This document shows positions 1 to 10,840 of a stretch of 64,000 bases of DNA, piece after piece. The DNA is from Brevibacillus migulae (GTDB lineage Bacteria; Bacillota; Bacilli; Brevibacillales; Brevibacillaceae): contig NZ_SDKD01000006.1 in assembly GCF_004521915.1 (NCBI RefSeq), positions 59,799-123,798 of the forward strand, read 5' to 3'. The translations under genes and the position numbers were made by a program. The notes beneath the pieces were generated by a model. It was not told where the DNA came from. It worked only from the letters and a program-made list of their open reading frames with translations, and did not search any database. Numbering within the stretch: the stretch's first letter is position 1; every line of letters starts with the position of its first letter.

Positions 1-4
1 ACAT

Positions 5-227
5 AGTGGTAGGCGAAGGGAAGAGAGGGCGGGGCTGCGTTCTTGCCACACCCGCAAGGGAGTGGCGACTGTCCGGTTCCGCTGCCAAAAACGGTACGTC
101 ACGCAAAAGTTTCGAGGAAGCCTATTCAACCGTAGAGGTTGCGCGACAAGCGTGTACCGTTTTTAGCAGCTCCACCTAAGCAGGTGTGACAAACACTCCG
201 CCCGTCCCTCTCTTCCCTTCCTCACGT
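5..227. repeat. Dispersed repeat A, copy 1
   Basis: The first of three ~225-bp copies (others at 15002 and 63565). The ends are imperfect inverted repeats built on GAAGGGAAGAGAGGG and CCCTCTCTTCCCTTC. Inside, arms at 81-97 and 154-170 form a 17-bp stem with one mismatch around a ~56-nt apical region. There are also small hairpins (CCC-GCAA-GGG near 51; CCACCT/AGGTG near 171). The arm pair reads GCTG/AGCAGC here but GCTT/GGAAGC in the other copies, so one T-A pair has become G-C. No protein is conserved, because the minus-strand frame open in the other copies has a stop here. It could be a MITE-like element or a structured RNA. Confidence 0.85.
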
Positions 228-293
228 TACTTTTTTATTAAGACGAGCGATAAAAAGATCTTTTTACTTTTTTATTTTTTATCTTATTTACAT

Positions 294-746
294 AGCTTCT
301 GCTACGCAGGAGAGCATGTTTCGAAACGGAGCGCCTGCGGAGCCCTTCTCAGCGGAGCAGTGAATCGCAGGTAAAAGGGCCGCAACCTGCCCGAGCTACG
401 GAGCGGCTACCACTTTTGCGGACCCCTGCGATTCGCTGTGGAGCGGACAGTTCCCACTCACGCGGGGCGGAGAATGAAGCGGAGTTTCGGAACATGCTCC
501 CCCACCTCAGCCACGAAGCGCCCCCACTTTTGCGGACCCCTGCGATTCGCTGTGGAGCGGACAGTTCCCACTCACGCGGGGCGGAGAATGAAGCGGAGTT
601 TCGGAACATGCTCCCCCACCTCAGCCACGAAGCGCCCCCACTTTTGCGGACCCCTGCGATTCGCTGTGGAGCGGACAGTCCCTCCCCACAGCGGGGCGTA
701 GAATGAAGCGGAGTTGCGAAACATGCTCTCCCCACCGCAGCCACGT
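294..746. repeat. Dispersed repeat B, copy 1 (expanded)
   Basis: Repeat B follows repeat A across an AT-rich spacer of ~65 bp, as in all three copies. The outer arms 309-323 (GGAGAGCATGTTTCG) and 717-731 are perfect inverted repeats. Further inside, 358-371 pairs with 425-438 and 377-385 pairs with 416-425, giving one extended fold-back. This copy is about 450 bp instead of ~225 because its right half is present three times in tandem. Confidence 0.85.
411..746. repeat. 114-bp tandem repeat, three units, inside repeat B1
   Basis: The units start at 411, 525 and 639. The first two are identical over 114 bp; the third differs and matches the right half of the other B copies more closely. The identity of units one and two points to a recent duplication. 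The repeated peptides predicted from this stretch are a by-product of the tandem DNA. Confidence 0.9.
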
Positions 747-752
747 AGTATC

Positions 753-780
753 AAAAAGGCCATCCCATAACGGGACAGCC
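753..780 (-). terminator. Orphan rho-independent terminator
   Basis: GGCTGTCCC-gttat-GGGATGGCC followed by TTTTT, read on the minus strand. No minus-strand gene lies upstream of it, since the next gene at 896 is on the plus strand. It may be a leftover of a deleted gene or may end a transcript from an unrecognised promoter. Confidence 0.5.
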
Positions 781-895
781 ATTGCAAACATTTAGACGTT
801 CCAATTATATTTCCCGAATTATATAGGTACTCACCCATGGCCAAAAGTGTATGGGAACATACATTAAACAGGAAAAATATTTGGGAGTGGATAAA

Positions 896-1933
896 ATGGG
901 TGTTATTTTTGCTACGAACAACTCTACAGGTACAGTCCTATTTATCAACTCGTTAACTGGCCAAATTATTAATTCACTGTTTATCGGCGGAATCAATATG
1001 TTTGAACAAGCGATTACTCCTGACGGGGGAAGACTTTGTGTGGTTGATACTGCGAGAAATGTCTTAAGCGTTATTGATATTCGAAATGTACAATTGGTTG
1101 CTGATATCCCAGTTGGACTAAGTCCAACAAGCGTAGCCTTTACACCCGATGGATTGAATGCGTTTGTAACGAATCAAGGTTCTAACTCTATTTCGGTAAT
1201 AAATTTAAGATCGAATCAAGTTATCGCATCAGTTACTGTTCCAAACCCAACTGGAATTGCTGTAATGCCAGTCTTTGGAACTGGAAGTAAAGCTTTTGTT
1301 ACCCGGTTTGACGGCTTCGTGAATGTCTATTCACTTCAGGGAGCTGACCTTAATTTTATAGAAACAATTGCAATTGGTACGGGAACTGGTCCATTTTTTC
1401 CGGAAATATCAAGAACAGGCAATCGGCTTATTGTTTCAAATATATTGGATAGTAGCGTTTCTGTGATTGATACGTTTGCAAATACACAACTTGCGAAAAT
1501 ACCGGTTGATGCTGGTCCGTTACGATCAAAAATTACAGATGATGGACTATTTTTATATGTCGCTTGTCAGGGGGCCAGCACGGTTGTAGAAATAAGTCTA
1601 ACAACCTTAGCTGTTTTTAGAAGAGTGCGGATACGAAATAATAACAGAAATTCCCCTCCAAGTGATGTTGCTTTTGACCCTGCTGGAAATCAATTTGTTT
1701 ATATTAGAAACGGCCAACGATTCATTACGCGTTATGAACGTGGGCTAATAAACCCACTTGTTCTTGTACAGTCTACGCCCGGAACCATCTTAGGACAGAG
1801 TCTACTAGTCACGCCCGTCTTTTATACGATCCCTACAGGAACTACCGCTGCAATTTCAACGTTTCGAAGACAGAGTATCCGCCCATCGAAACCATGGTTA
1901 ACCAAAAGAATAGTCAATTTTTATCGTTTGTAG
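896..1933 (+). CDS. YVTN-type beta-propeller repeat protein
   Basis: The 345-residue product is built of ~42-residue repeats of the YVTN/40-residue beta-propeller type. Motifs such as TPDG, NSISVI and SSVSVID recur and would form about seven blades. No signal peptide or membrane segment is visible, so it is probably cytosolic or released non-classically. The start at 896 is chosen because GGGAG lies 8 nt upstream; an ATG at 851 has no good ribosome binding site. The gene looks AT-richer than its neighbours and sits between a composite repeat and a recombinase remnant, which suggests acquisition. Propellers of this type serve as scaffolds, surface proteins or enzymes; no catalytic residues can be assigned, and the function is unknown. 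Confidence 0.8.
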   Translation: MGVIFATNNSTGTVLFINSLTGQIINSLFIGGINMFEQAITPDGGRLCVVDTARNVLSVIDIRNVQLVADIPVGLSPTSVAFTPDGLNAFVTNQGSNSISVINLRSNQVIASVTVPNPTGIAVMPVFGTGSKAFVTRFDGFVNVYSLQGADLNFIETIAIGTGTGPFFPEISRTGNRLIVSNILDSSVSVIDTFANTQLAKIPVDAGPLRSKITDDGLFLYVACQGASTVVEISLTTLAVFRRVRIRNNNRNSPPSDVAFDPAGNQFVYIRNGQRFITRYERGLINPLVLVQSTPGTILGQSLLVTPVFYTIPTGTTAAISTFRRQSIRPSKPWLTKRIVNFYRL

Positions 1934-1951
1934 GATTTATTACAGCATTTC

Positions 1952-2003
1952 CAAACGGCTGTGTTTGTTGGTCTCCTCGAGATCATCAAACGACAGCCAT
2001 TTG
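1952..2003 (+). terminator. Probable terminator hairpin after the propeller gene
   Basis: Two ~24-nt arms (1952-1975 and 1979-2003) are imperfect inverted repeats (caaacggctgt / acagccatttg), followed by a short T-rich stretch. It lies 19 bp after the propeller stop codon. Confidence 0.5.
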
Positions 2004-2052
2004 TTTTTCGGGATAGGAAAAGTACGTTCATGAATACCCCGTTCTCTCCCCT

Positions 2053-2271
2053 CACAGCCATTTATTTGAAGCCGGTGCAAATATAAAAATACGTGTCCGA
2101 GCGACTTGGGCACGCGAGCGTCAAAGTCACTGCAGACACGTATTTACATGTTACGAAGAAAATAGTGAAGACGAATCTTTATCCCTTTACGAGAGATACG
2201 TCCAAATTCAGGAAAAAATTGGAGACAAACCTATTTTTGAAGCCCGGAAACCCTTGTGGCGCAAGGGTTAA
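2053..2271 (+). pseudogene. C-terminal remnant of a tyrosine recombinase
   Basis: Two adjacent frames together spell the end of a phage-integrase-type catalytic domain. The first, from 2053, reads HSHLFEAGANIK; the second, from about 2091, reads VSERLGHASVKVT followed by DTYLHV. The latter holds the GH motif and the catalytic Tyr. A frameshift in the A-run near 2085 separates the two pieces. A second shift near 2157 leads into a protein-like tail ending at the TAA at 2271. The N-terminal two-thirds of the enzyme is absent and no start codon is evident, so the gene is dead. It overlaps the end of sufB by 4 bp on the opposite strand. It suggests that this edge of the suf locus once hosted an integrating element. 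Confidence 0.7.
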
Positions 2272-3665
2272 CCGATACTGCCTTCCATCTCGAACTTAAT
2301 GAGACGGTTCATCTCTACCGCATATTCCATCGGCAACTCTTTTGTAAATGGCTCGATAAAGCCCATGACGATCATTTCAGTCGCTTCCGCTTCGGACAAA
2401 CCGCGGCTCATCAGGTAGAAGAGTTGATCTTCGGATACCTTGGAGACGGTCGCTTCGTGCTCGAGCGTGATGTTGTCATTGAGAATTTCGTTGTACGGAA
2501 TCGTATCGGAGGTCGACAGTTTATCCAGGATCAAGGTATCGCACTTGATGTTGGATTTGGAGCCTTCCGATTTGCGGCCGAATTGAGCCAGACCGCGATA
2601 GGTTACTTTTCCGCCATCACGAGAGATGGATTTGGACACGATGGTGGATGTGCAATCCGGTGCCAAATGCACCATTTTCGCGCCCGCGTCCTGGTGCTGA
2701 CCTTTCCCAGCTACTGCGATGGAAAGAACAGTACCTTTGGCACGTGGTCCTTTCATGATGACAGCTGGATATTTCATCGTCAGCTTGGAACCGATGTTAC
2801 CGTCGATCCATTCCATGTTCGCATCCGCGTAAGCAACCGCACGTTTGGTAACGAGGTTGTATACGTTGTTGGACCAGTTTTGGATCGTGGTGTAACGGCA
2901 GCGTCCACGCTCTTTTACGATAATTTCTACAACGGCAGAATGCAAGGAGTCTGTGCTGTAGATCGGCGCTGTACAGCCTTCTACATAGTGTACGAACGCA
3001 TCTTCATCCACGATGATCAGCGTACGCTCGAACTGACCCATGTTCTCCGAGTTAATGCGGAAGTATGCTTGCAGCGGAGTTTCCACCTTCACGCCTTTTG
3101 GCACGTAGATGAAGGAACCACCGGACCATACGGCCGAGTTCAATGCCGCGAATTTGTTATCCGCTGCAGGAATAACAGTCGAGAAGTATTCCTTCACGAT
3201 GTCCGGGTACAGCTTCACTGCAGAATCCATGTCCGTGAACAGTACGCCGAGCGCTTCCAAGTCTTCCTGCATATTGTGGTATACAACCTCAGATTCGTAC
3301 TGAGCGGATACCCCTGCGAGGAATTTTTGCTCCGCTTCCGGAATCCCCAGCTTGTCGAAGGTTGCCTTGATTTCCTCAGGCACCTCATCCCAGCTGCGGC
3401 CTGTCTTTTCAGACGGCTTTACGTAGTACGTAATGTTGTCAAAATCCAGCTCGTCGAGATCGCCGCCCCATTTCGGCATTGGCATTCTCTCGAAAATTTC
3501 CAGCGATTTCAGACGGAAGTCGAGCATCCATTGCGGCTCATCTTTCATGCGGGAGATTTCTTCTACGATCTCGCGGGATAAGCCCTTTTTCGTCCGGAAT
3601 ACCGAGACGTCTTTGTCATGAAAGCCATATTGATAATCTTGTATTTCTGGGGCCTTCTTTGCCAT
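2268..3665 (-). CDS. sufB: Fe-S cluster assembly scaffold SufB
   Basis: SufB, the scaffold subunit of the SufBCD complex, assembles Fe-S clusters in the cytosol from sulfur delivered by SufS/SufU. The 465-residue length is typical. The C-terminal beta-helix core has a conserved Cys near residue 375 (NIKCDTLIL), followed by the EHEA motif; these correspond to the cluster/sulfur-handling region of E. coli SufB (established family knowledge). The ATG at 3665 follows AAGGAG by ~9 nt; the in-frame codons further upstream run through the sufU-sufB gap and look non-coding. It is the last gene of sufC-D-S-U-B and lies 98 bp after sufU, in contrast to the tight spacing between the other genes. Confidence 0.97.
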   Translation of the reverse strand: MAKKAPEIQDYQYGFHDKDVSVFRTKKGLSREIVEEISRMKDEPQWMLDFRLKSLEIFERMPMPKWGGDLDELDFDNITYYVKPSEKTGRSWDEVPEEIKATFDKLGIPEAEQKFLAGVSAQYESEVVYHNMQEDLEALGVLFTDMDSAVKLYPDIVKEYFSTVIPAADNKFAALNSAVWSGGSFIYVPKGVKVETPLQAYFRINSENMGQFERTLIIVDEDAFVHYVEGCTAPIYSTDSLHSAVVEIIVKERGRCRYTTIQNWSNNVYNLVTKRAVAYADANMEWIDGNIGSKLTMKYPAVIMKGPRAKGTVLSIAVAGKGQHQDAGAKMVHLAPDCTSTIVSKSISRDGGKVTYRGLAQFGRKSEGSKSNIKCDTLILDKLSTSDTIPYNEILNDNITLEHEATVSKVSEDQLFYLMSRGLSEAEATEMIVMGFIEPFTKELPMEYAVEMNRLIKFEMEGSIG

Positions 3666-3688
3666 CCTTTTCACGCTCCTTATCGGGT

Positions 3689-3755
3689 GAAAAACGTCTC
3701 GACGTTTTTCATGAAATATGTGACCACTTGCGGTCAACAACACGGTCATGACCGT
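3689..3755 (-). promoter_or_regulatory. Three stem-loops in the sufU-sufB gap
   Basis: The 98-bp gap holds a 14-bp palindrome ACGGTCATGACCGT (3742-3755), a TGACC/GGTCA hairpin (3721-3736) and a perfect 10-bp inverted repeat GAAAAACGTC/GACGTTTTTC (3689-3710) just before the sufB ribosome binding site. Such structures could attenuate, process or stabilise the mRNA between sufU and sufB. The role is inferred. Confidence 0.5.
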
Positions 3756-3763
3756 ATTGTTAT

Positions 3764-6712
<2,949 letters not shown>

Positions 6713-6731
6713 CTTCCATGTCCTCCCTCTT

Positions 6732-7520
6732 CTACGCGTTTGCGTTTACGGTTTCGTCCACGATACCGAGCTCTTCTTTGATCCAGTCGTAGCCTTCTGC
6801 TTCCAGACGAGCTGCGAGCTCAGGTCCACCGGATTTTACGATGCGTCCTTGCATCATCACGTGTACAAAATCAGGTGTGATGTAGTTCAGCAAGCGTTGG
6901 TAGTGGGTGATGATGAGGAAACCGCGTTCTGCTGCGCGCATTTCGTTTACGCCTTTTGCCACGACTTTCAATGCGTCGATGTCGAGACCGGAGTCGATCT
7001 CATCCAGAATACAGATGGAAGGCTCGATCATCATCATTTGCAGGATTTCGTTGCGTTTTTTCTCCCCGCCGGAGAAGCCTTCGTTCAGATAACGGTGTGC
7101 AAAGGATTCATCCATTTCAAGGGTGCTCATTTTCTTGTCCATCTCACGGATGAATTTCATCAGGGAGATTTCGTTGCCTTCTTCACGGCGCGCGTTGATC
7201 GCGGAACGCAGGAAGTCGGAGTTGGTGACACCGCTGATCTCGGATGGATATTGCATAGCCAGGAACAGACCTGCGCGTGCACGTTCGTCCACGGCCATCT
7301 CCAGTACATCTTCTCCGTTCAAGGTAACGGAGCCTTCGGTTACTTCATATTTCGGATGTCCCATCAATGTAGAAGCAAGGGTCGATTTCCCTGTACCGTT
7401 CGGACCCATGATCGCGTGCACTTCGCCGCCCTTGATTTCCAGGTTGAGACCTTTAATGATTTCCTTTTCTTCGATGCGAGCACGAAGATTTTTTATTTGC
7501 AGATGTGGAATTGCGCTCAT
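6732..7520 (-). CDS. sufC: Suf complex ATPase SufC
   Basis: SufC is the ABC-type ATPase that drives conformational change in SufBC2D; it is soluble and not a transporter. The 262-residue protein shows Walker A GPNGTGKST (39-47), signature FSGGEKKR (149-156) and Walker B ILDEIDSGLD (171-180). It heads the operon. About 110 bp upstream lies a Fur/PerR-like dyad (7630-7650) overlapping a plausible -35/-10, so iron or peroxide control is likely by inference. Confidence 0.97.
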   Translation of the reverse strand: MSAIPHLQIKNLRARIEEKEIIKGLNLEIKGGEVHAIMGPNGTGKSTLASTLMGHPKYEVTEGSVTLNGEDVLEMAVDERARAGLFLAMQYPSEISGVTNSDFLRSAINARREEGNEISLMKFIREMDKKMSTLEMDESFAHRYLNEGFSGGEKKRNEILQMMMIEPSICILDEIDSGLDIDALKVVAKGVNEMRAAERGFLIITHYQRLLNYITPDFVHVMMQGRIVKSGGPELAARLEAEGYDWIKEELGIVDETVNANA

Positions 7521-7629
7521 CTAACTTTCCCTCCAAATGTTCGTATTCGTGGAATTTCCGATCTAATGGCCAATGGACATCCTTATGTTCCACAAGCACA
7601 TCATTCTCAATCCATTCTCAATGACTATC

Positions 7630-7650
7630 TTATAATAATTATTATTATAA
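7630..7650 (-). promoter_or_regulatory. Fur/PerR-like operator and promoter of the suf operon
   Basis: A 21-bp AT-only dyad of the form TTATAAT-7-ATTATAA. Its first 15 bases match the known Bacillus PerR box TTATAATnATTATAA at all but one position. On the minus strand it sits between TTGATT and TAAGAT (17-bp spacing), which would place it over the core promoter. The site is inferred; which Fur-family member reads it cannot be told from sequence. Confidence 0.55.
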
Positions 7651-7769
7651 ATCAAGGAAAGAACTATTTCTGTAATTATTAAATATATATGTTTACTATC
7701 TATGCCGAAACGCAGCGTTTGCAACCCTTGGCATTCGTCCAGAAATGCACAGATAGCAAGGCGTGGTGA

Positions 7770-8363
7770 TTATTCTGCTTTGAGCAGCTGCATAATTTCG
7801 GAGCGCTTCGCCTCATACTCCTCATCGGACAAGACAGGCTTGAATTGTGCCTGATTCACGTCCTGCAGGAGATGATGCCAGGACTTGCAGCCCTTGTACT
7901 CTTCCGCGATATCGATTGTCATCGGCTGAGCAAGCTCATAGACGCGGGCAAACAGGATGTGCAGCGGCTGCTTTTTCTTCCAATGGAGACGAACATCCGC
8001 GAAATTGTCTGTCCAAATATGGTACGCTCCCAACCCACGCAGCTTCGCCTCATCCATCAGCTCGACATCGTCTGTAATCTTGGCAAAATAGCGAATCTCG
8101 ACGGTTGTCTTTTCCGGGCTCCAGCCTTCCAGCGTAGCCTCGAGCATCGGCTGGTATTCTGGCTTCACCATTTCCGGCTTCTGATGCTCATAGGTCGGAT
8201 ACAGATAGAATGTATCGTTCTCGAGCTTGAACTCCCGCGTTTCTTCGTATAAGCCCCCTTTGCGCACTGTGATGATCTGCTTTCCTTCCCCCAGCGCTTT
8301 AATCGCTACCGCCCATTCTTTCAGCGCCAATGTGGATACAGGTTGTTGTATGGCAATACTCAT
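7770..8363 (-). CDS. DUF1802 family protein
   Basis: The 197-residue protein begins with the DUF1802 pattern (LALKEWAVAIKAL then GEGKQIITVRKGG) and has no signal peptide or membrane segment. The biochemical function of the family is unknown to me. The start at 8363 follows AGAGGGG by 9 nt; an upstream in-frame start at 8396 lacks such a site. An AT-rich dyad like that of the suf operon lies 39 bp upstream, so the two transcription units may share a regulator. Its neighbours are the suf operon downstream and pckA upstream. Confidence 0.75.
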   Translation of the reverse strand: MSIAIQQPVSTLALKEWAVAIKALGEGKQIITVRKGGLYEETREFKLENDTFYLYPTYEHQKPEMVKPEYQPMLEATLEGWSPEKTTVEIRYFAKITDDVELMDEAKLRGLGAYHIWTDNFADVRLHWKKKQPLHILFARVYELAQPMTIDIAEEYKGCKSWHHLLQDVNQAQFKPVLSDEEYEAKRSEIMQLLKAE

Positions 8364-8401
8364 CGAATACGACCCCTCTCTTTTCCGAAGAAGCATCTTA
8401 T

Positions 8402-8424
8402 TTATAATAATTATTAAATTATAA
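8402..8424 (-). promoter_or_regulatory. Fur/PerR-like dyad upstream of the DUF1802 gene
   Basis: TTATAAT and ATTATAA half-sites are separated by 9 bp. The 15-mer TTATAATAATTATTA at 8402-8416 is identical to that at 7630-7644. It probably also supplies promoter elements. Confidence 0.5.
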
Positions 8425-8507
8425 CACTTCTTCTTTAATTCTTCCAGTAATATCTTATTCCATTAACAAGTATAACCGTAAAACCTTTCATTCGACATTA
8501 TTCTAGT

Positions 8508-8540
8508 GAAAAAGAAAGAGCCAGGCAACCTGCCTGACTC
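8508..8540 (-). terminator. pckA terminator
   Basis: GAGTCAGGCAGG-tt-GCCTGGCTC hairpin followed by TTTCTTTTT on the minus strand, 25 bp after the pckA stop. Confidence 0.85.
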
Positions 8541-8564
8541 GCTTTTTCTTTCAAATGTATTTCC

Positions 8565-10142
8565 CTACACTCTCGGACCCGCTTTGGCAATCTCGGTCGC
8601 ATCAGGGAACTTTTTCGCAAAGTTTTCATGGAAGCGTGCCGCCAGTTCTTTTGCTTGCTGATCGTACGCATCTTTGTCAGTCCATGTATTGCGCGGCTGC
8701 AGCACATCCGCAAGCACTCCCGGGCAGCTCGTAGGCACCTGTACACCGAAAACCGGATCGATGACAAATTCAGCAGCTTCCAGCTCACCATTCAGCGCGG
8801 CTGTGACCATCGCGCGGGTATAGGACAAATTCATCCGCTTGCCCACACCAACCGGGCCGCCGGTCCAGCCTGTGTTCACCAGGTACACGCGGGCGTTTTG
8901 CTCGACGATCTTTTTCCCCAGCATTTCCGCATAAACGACCGGACGAAGCGGCAAAAACGGGGATCCGAAGCAAGTCGAAAACTCGGTTTGCGGCGCAGTG
9001 ACCCCACGCTCCGTACCTGCCATCTTGCTGGTATAGCCGGAGAGGAAGTGGTACATCGCTTGCTCGCGCGTCAGTTTGGAAATCGGCGGGATGACGCCAA
9101 ACGAGTCAGCGGTCAGGAAGATGATCACATTCGGATGGCCGCCCACACCTGGAATGACTGCTCCCGGAATCGTATCTACCGGATAAGCGGCACGCGTGTT
9201 TTCTGTATATTGAGCGCTGTCATAATTCGCTTTGCGCGTATTCGGATCGACCACGACGTTCTCCAGCACCGTGCCGAAGCCAATCGCTTTCCAGATCTGC
9301 GGCTCTCCTTTTTCGGAAAGGTTGATGCATTTCGCATAGCAGCCGCCTTCGATATTGAAGACTCCCTTTTCCGACCAGCCATGCTCGTCGTCCCCGATCA
9401 GGAATCGGTCCGGATCCGCCGACAGCGTTGTTTTCCCCGTACCGGAAAGTCCGAAGAAGAGTGCGACATCGCCTTCTTTTCCAACGTTGGCCGAGCAGTG
9501 CATGGAGAGCACATTTTGCTCCGGCAGCAGCAGATTCATGACGCTGAAAATCGATTTTTTCATTTCTCCGGCGTATTCCGTACCGCCGATCAAAACGATC
9601 CGTTTCTCAAAGCTGATAATGATGAAGGTCTCCGAGCGTGTGCCGTGGACCGCAGGATCAGCCTTGAAGCCCGGAGCCGAAACCACGGTAAATCCGGCCT
9701 GATGCTGGGCGAGCTCATCGTCACTTGGGCGAATAAAGAGCTGGCGGGCAAACAAATTGTGCCAAGCATATTCATTCACGACGCGGATTGGCAAGCGGTA
9801 GGTTTCATCCGCTCCGGCAAAGCCGTCAAACACAAACAGTTCCTTTTCCTGCAGGTAATCCAAGACTTGCGCGTACAGCTTTTCGAAATGCTCCGTAGAA
9901 ATCGCCTGATTCTCCGGACCCCAATTGATCTTGTCATGAATGGAAACTTCGTCCACAATAAATTTATCTTTTGGAGAACGCCCTGTGAATTTGCCAGTTA
10001 ATGTATTCAGTGCGCCTTGATCGGTCAGGACACCTTCCCCACGCTTGATAGCGGCCTCAACCAGCTGTGCTGCCGACAGATTGTAGGCAACGTTGGAAGC
10101 AGCCAAAACTTCATCGAGTCCTTTTACTGTCTTAAGATCCAT
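8565..10142 (-). CDS. pckA: Phosphoenolpyruvate carboxykinase (ATP)
   Basis: PckA converts oxaloacetate and ATP to phosphoenolpyruvate, ADP and CO2, the first committed step of gluconeogenesis. The 525-residue length matches the bacterial ATP-dependent class. The P-loop [10 protein letters not shown] lies at 231-240 and the kinase-2 motif LIGDDEHGW at 248-256. The substrate-binding [11 protein letters not shown] is near residue 50. It is monocistronic, with its own terminator. Confidence 0.98.
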   Translation of the reverse strand: MDLKTVKGLDEVLAASNVAYNLSAAQLVEAAIKRGEGVLTDQGALNTLTGKFTGRSPKDKFIVDEVSIHDKINWGPENQAISTEHFEKLYAQVLDYLQEKELFVFDGFAGADETYRLPIRVVNEYAWHNLFARQLFIRPSDDELAQHQAGFTVVSAPGFKADPAVHGTRSETFIIISFEKRIVLIGGTEYAGEMKKSIFSVMNLLLPEQNVLSMHCSANVGKEGDVALFFGLSGTGKTTLSADPDRFLIGDDEHGWSEKGVFNIEGGCYAKCINLSEKGEPQIWKAIGFGTVLENVVVDPNTRKANYDSAQYTENTRAAYPVDTIPGAVIPGVGGHPNVIIFLTADSFGVIPPISKLTREQAMYHFLSGYTSKMAGTERGVTAPQTEFSTCFGSPFLPLRPVVYAEMLGKKIVEQNARVYLVNTGWTGGPVGVGKRMNLSYTRAMVTAALNGELEAAEFVIDPVFGVQVPTSCPGVLADVLQPRNTWTDKDAYDQQAKELAARFHENFAKKFPDATEIAKAGPRV

Positions 10143-10340
10143 TGTGAACGATCTCCTTCCCTATATCCCGTCACAAAAAATGTGATTTTCTCTTCGGTTG
10201 ATGGTTTTGCAATTAGTATATCACATTTAATCAATTAAGCTACAACATTTTATATTTTTGGTCATATTGTTCGTGGCTATAGTGGCGGGGAAGGGAAAAA
10301 CGAGCGGGCTTCCTTTTAGTAGATGCCCTAAAAACAAATA

Positions 10341-10372
10341 AAAAAATACGCCGATATAATCTTCGGCGTATT
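10341..10372 (-). terminator. Terminator of the amidohydrolase-GNAT unit
   Basis: ATACGCCGA and TCGGCGTAT arms around a 7-nt loop, followed by seven T on the minus strand; a strong intrinsic terminator. Confidence 0.9.
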
Positions 10373-10381
10373 TCCTAACGA

Positions 10382-10840
10382 TTATGTCTGATGCTCTCGC
10401 TGCAAACGGACAAGCTTGATTCCCGGAGCAATTTCCCGCTCCTCTGACTCAACAAACCGATGCTTTTTATATAAGTTGATCGCAGGAACATTCGCTGCAC
10501 CTGTATGTACAGCGATTCTTGCAACATGCTGGTTTTCTGCCAGGAGATGTTTCAGCAGCGCTTCCCCAATCCCTTTGCGAAATTGTTCGGGGTCTACCAC
10601 GAGGCGGCAAATGACGAGTTGCTCTTCCTCGTATTCGTATGTGATCGCCCCTGCAAGCATCCCATTCTCCCACCAGCCGAAGCCTTCTTCGTTGCAGGCT
10701 TGCAGTGTTTCAACCGTATCTCGCAAAGCCGGAATCCCGTCAAAGCCAATCCGTTCTGCCTCGATCTTATACGCGGGAAGCTGGATTTGCAAGAGTGCCT
10801 GCGCTTCGTCCCGATTCGCGAGAGCCAGCTTTTTTATCAT
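10382..10840 (-). CDS. GNAT family N-acetyltransferase
   Basis: The 152-residue protein has the GNAT fold. The acetyl-CoA pyrophosphate loop is seen as FRKGIGEALLKHLL, after the beta-4 strand LVICRLVVDP. A C-terminal NLYKKHRF motif is typical of small-molecule or peptide acetyltransferases. The substrate is unknown. Its start overlaps the stop of the upstream amidohydrolase gene by 4 bp, so the two are translationally coupled and may act on the same amino compound (inference). Confidence 0.85.
   Translation of the reverse strand: MIKKLALANRDEAQALLQIQLPAYKIEAERIGFDGIPALRDTVETLQACNEEGFGWWENGMLAGAITYEYEEEQLVICRLVVDPEQFRKGIGEALLKHLLAENQHVARIAVHTGAANVPAINLYKKHRFVESEEREIAPGIKLVRLQREHQT

Noticed and set aside
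349..744. A 131-codon minus-strand frame with internal peptide repeats
   Set aside because: It lies entirely within the tandemly expanded repeat B; the peptide repeats just mirror the 114-bp DNA units, and no ribosome binding site or homologous frame is present in copy 2.
411..746. CRISPR-like array
   Set aside because: The units are 114 bp, contiguous and without spacers, and no cas genes are present.
2256..3581. A 441-codon plus-strand frame opposite sufB
   Set aside because: It is a shadow of sufB; its composition is His/Phe/Arg-rich with no recognisable motif. The same holds for the long frames opposite sufD (5441-6661), pckA (8628-10001) and fadE (38914-40545).
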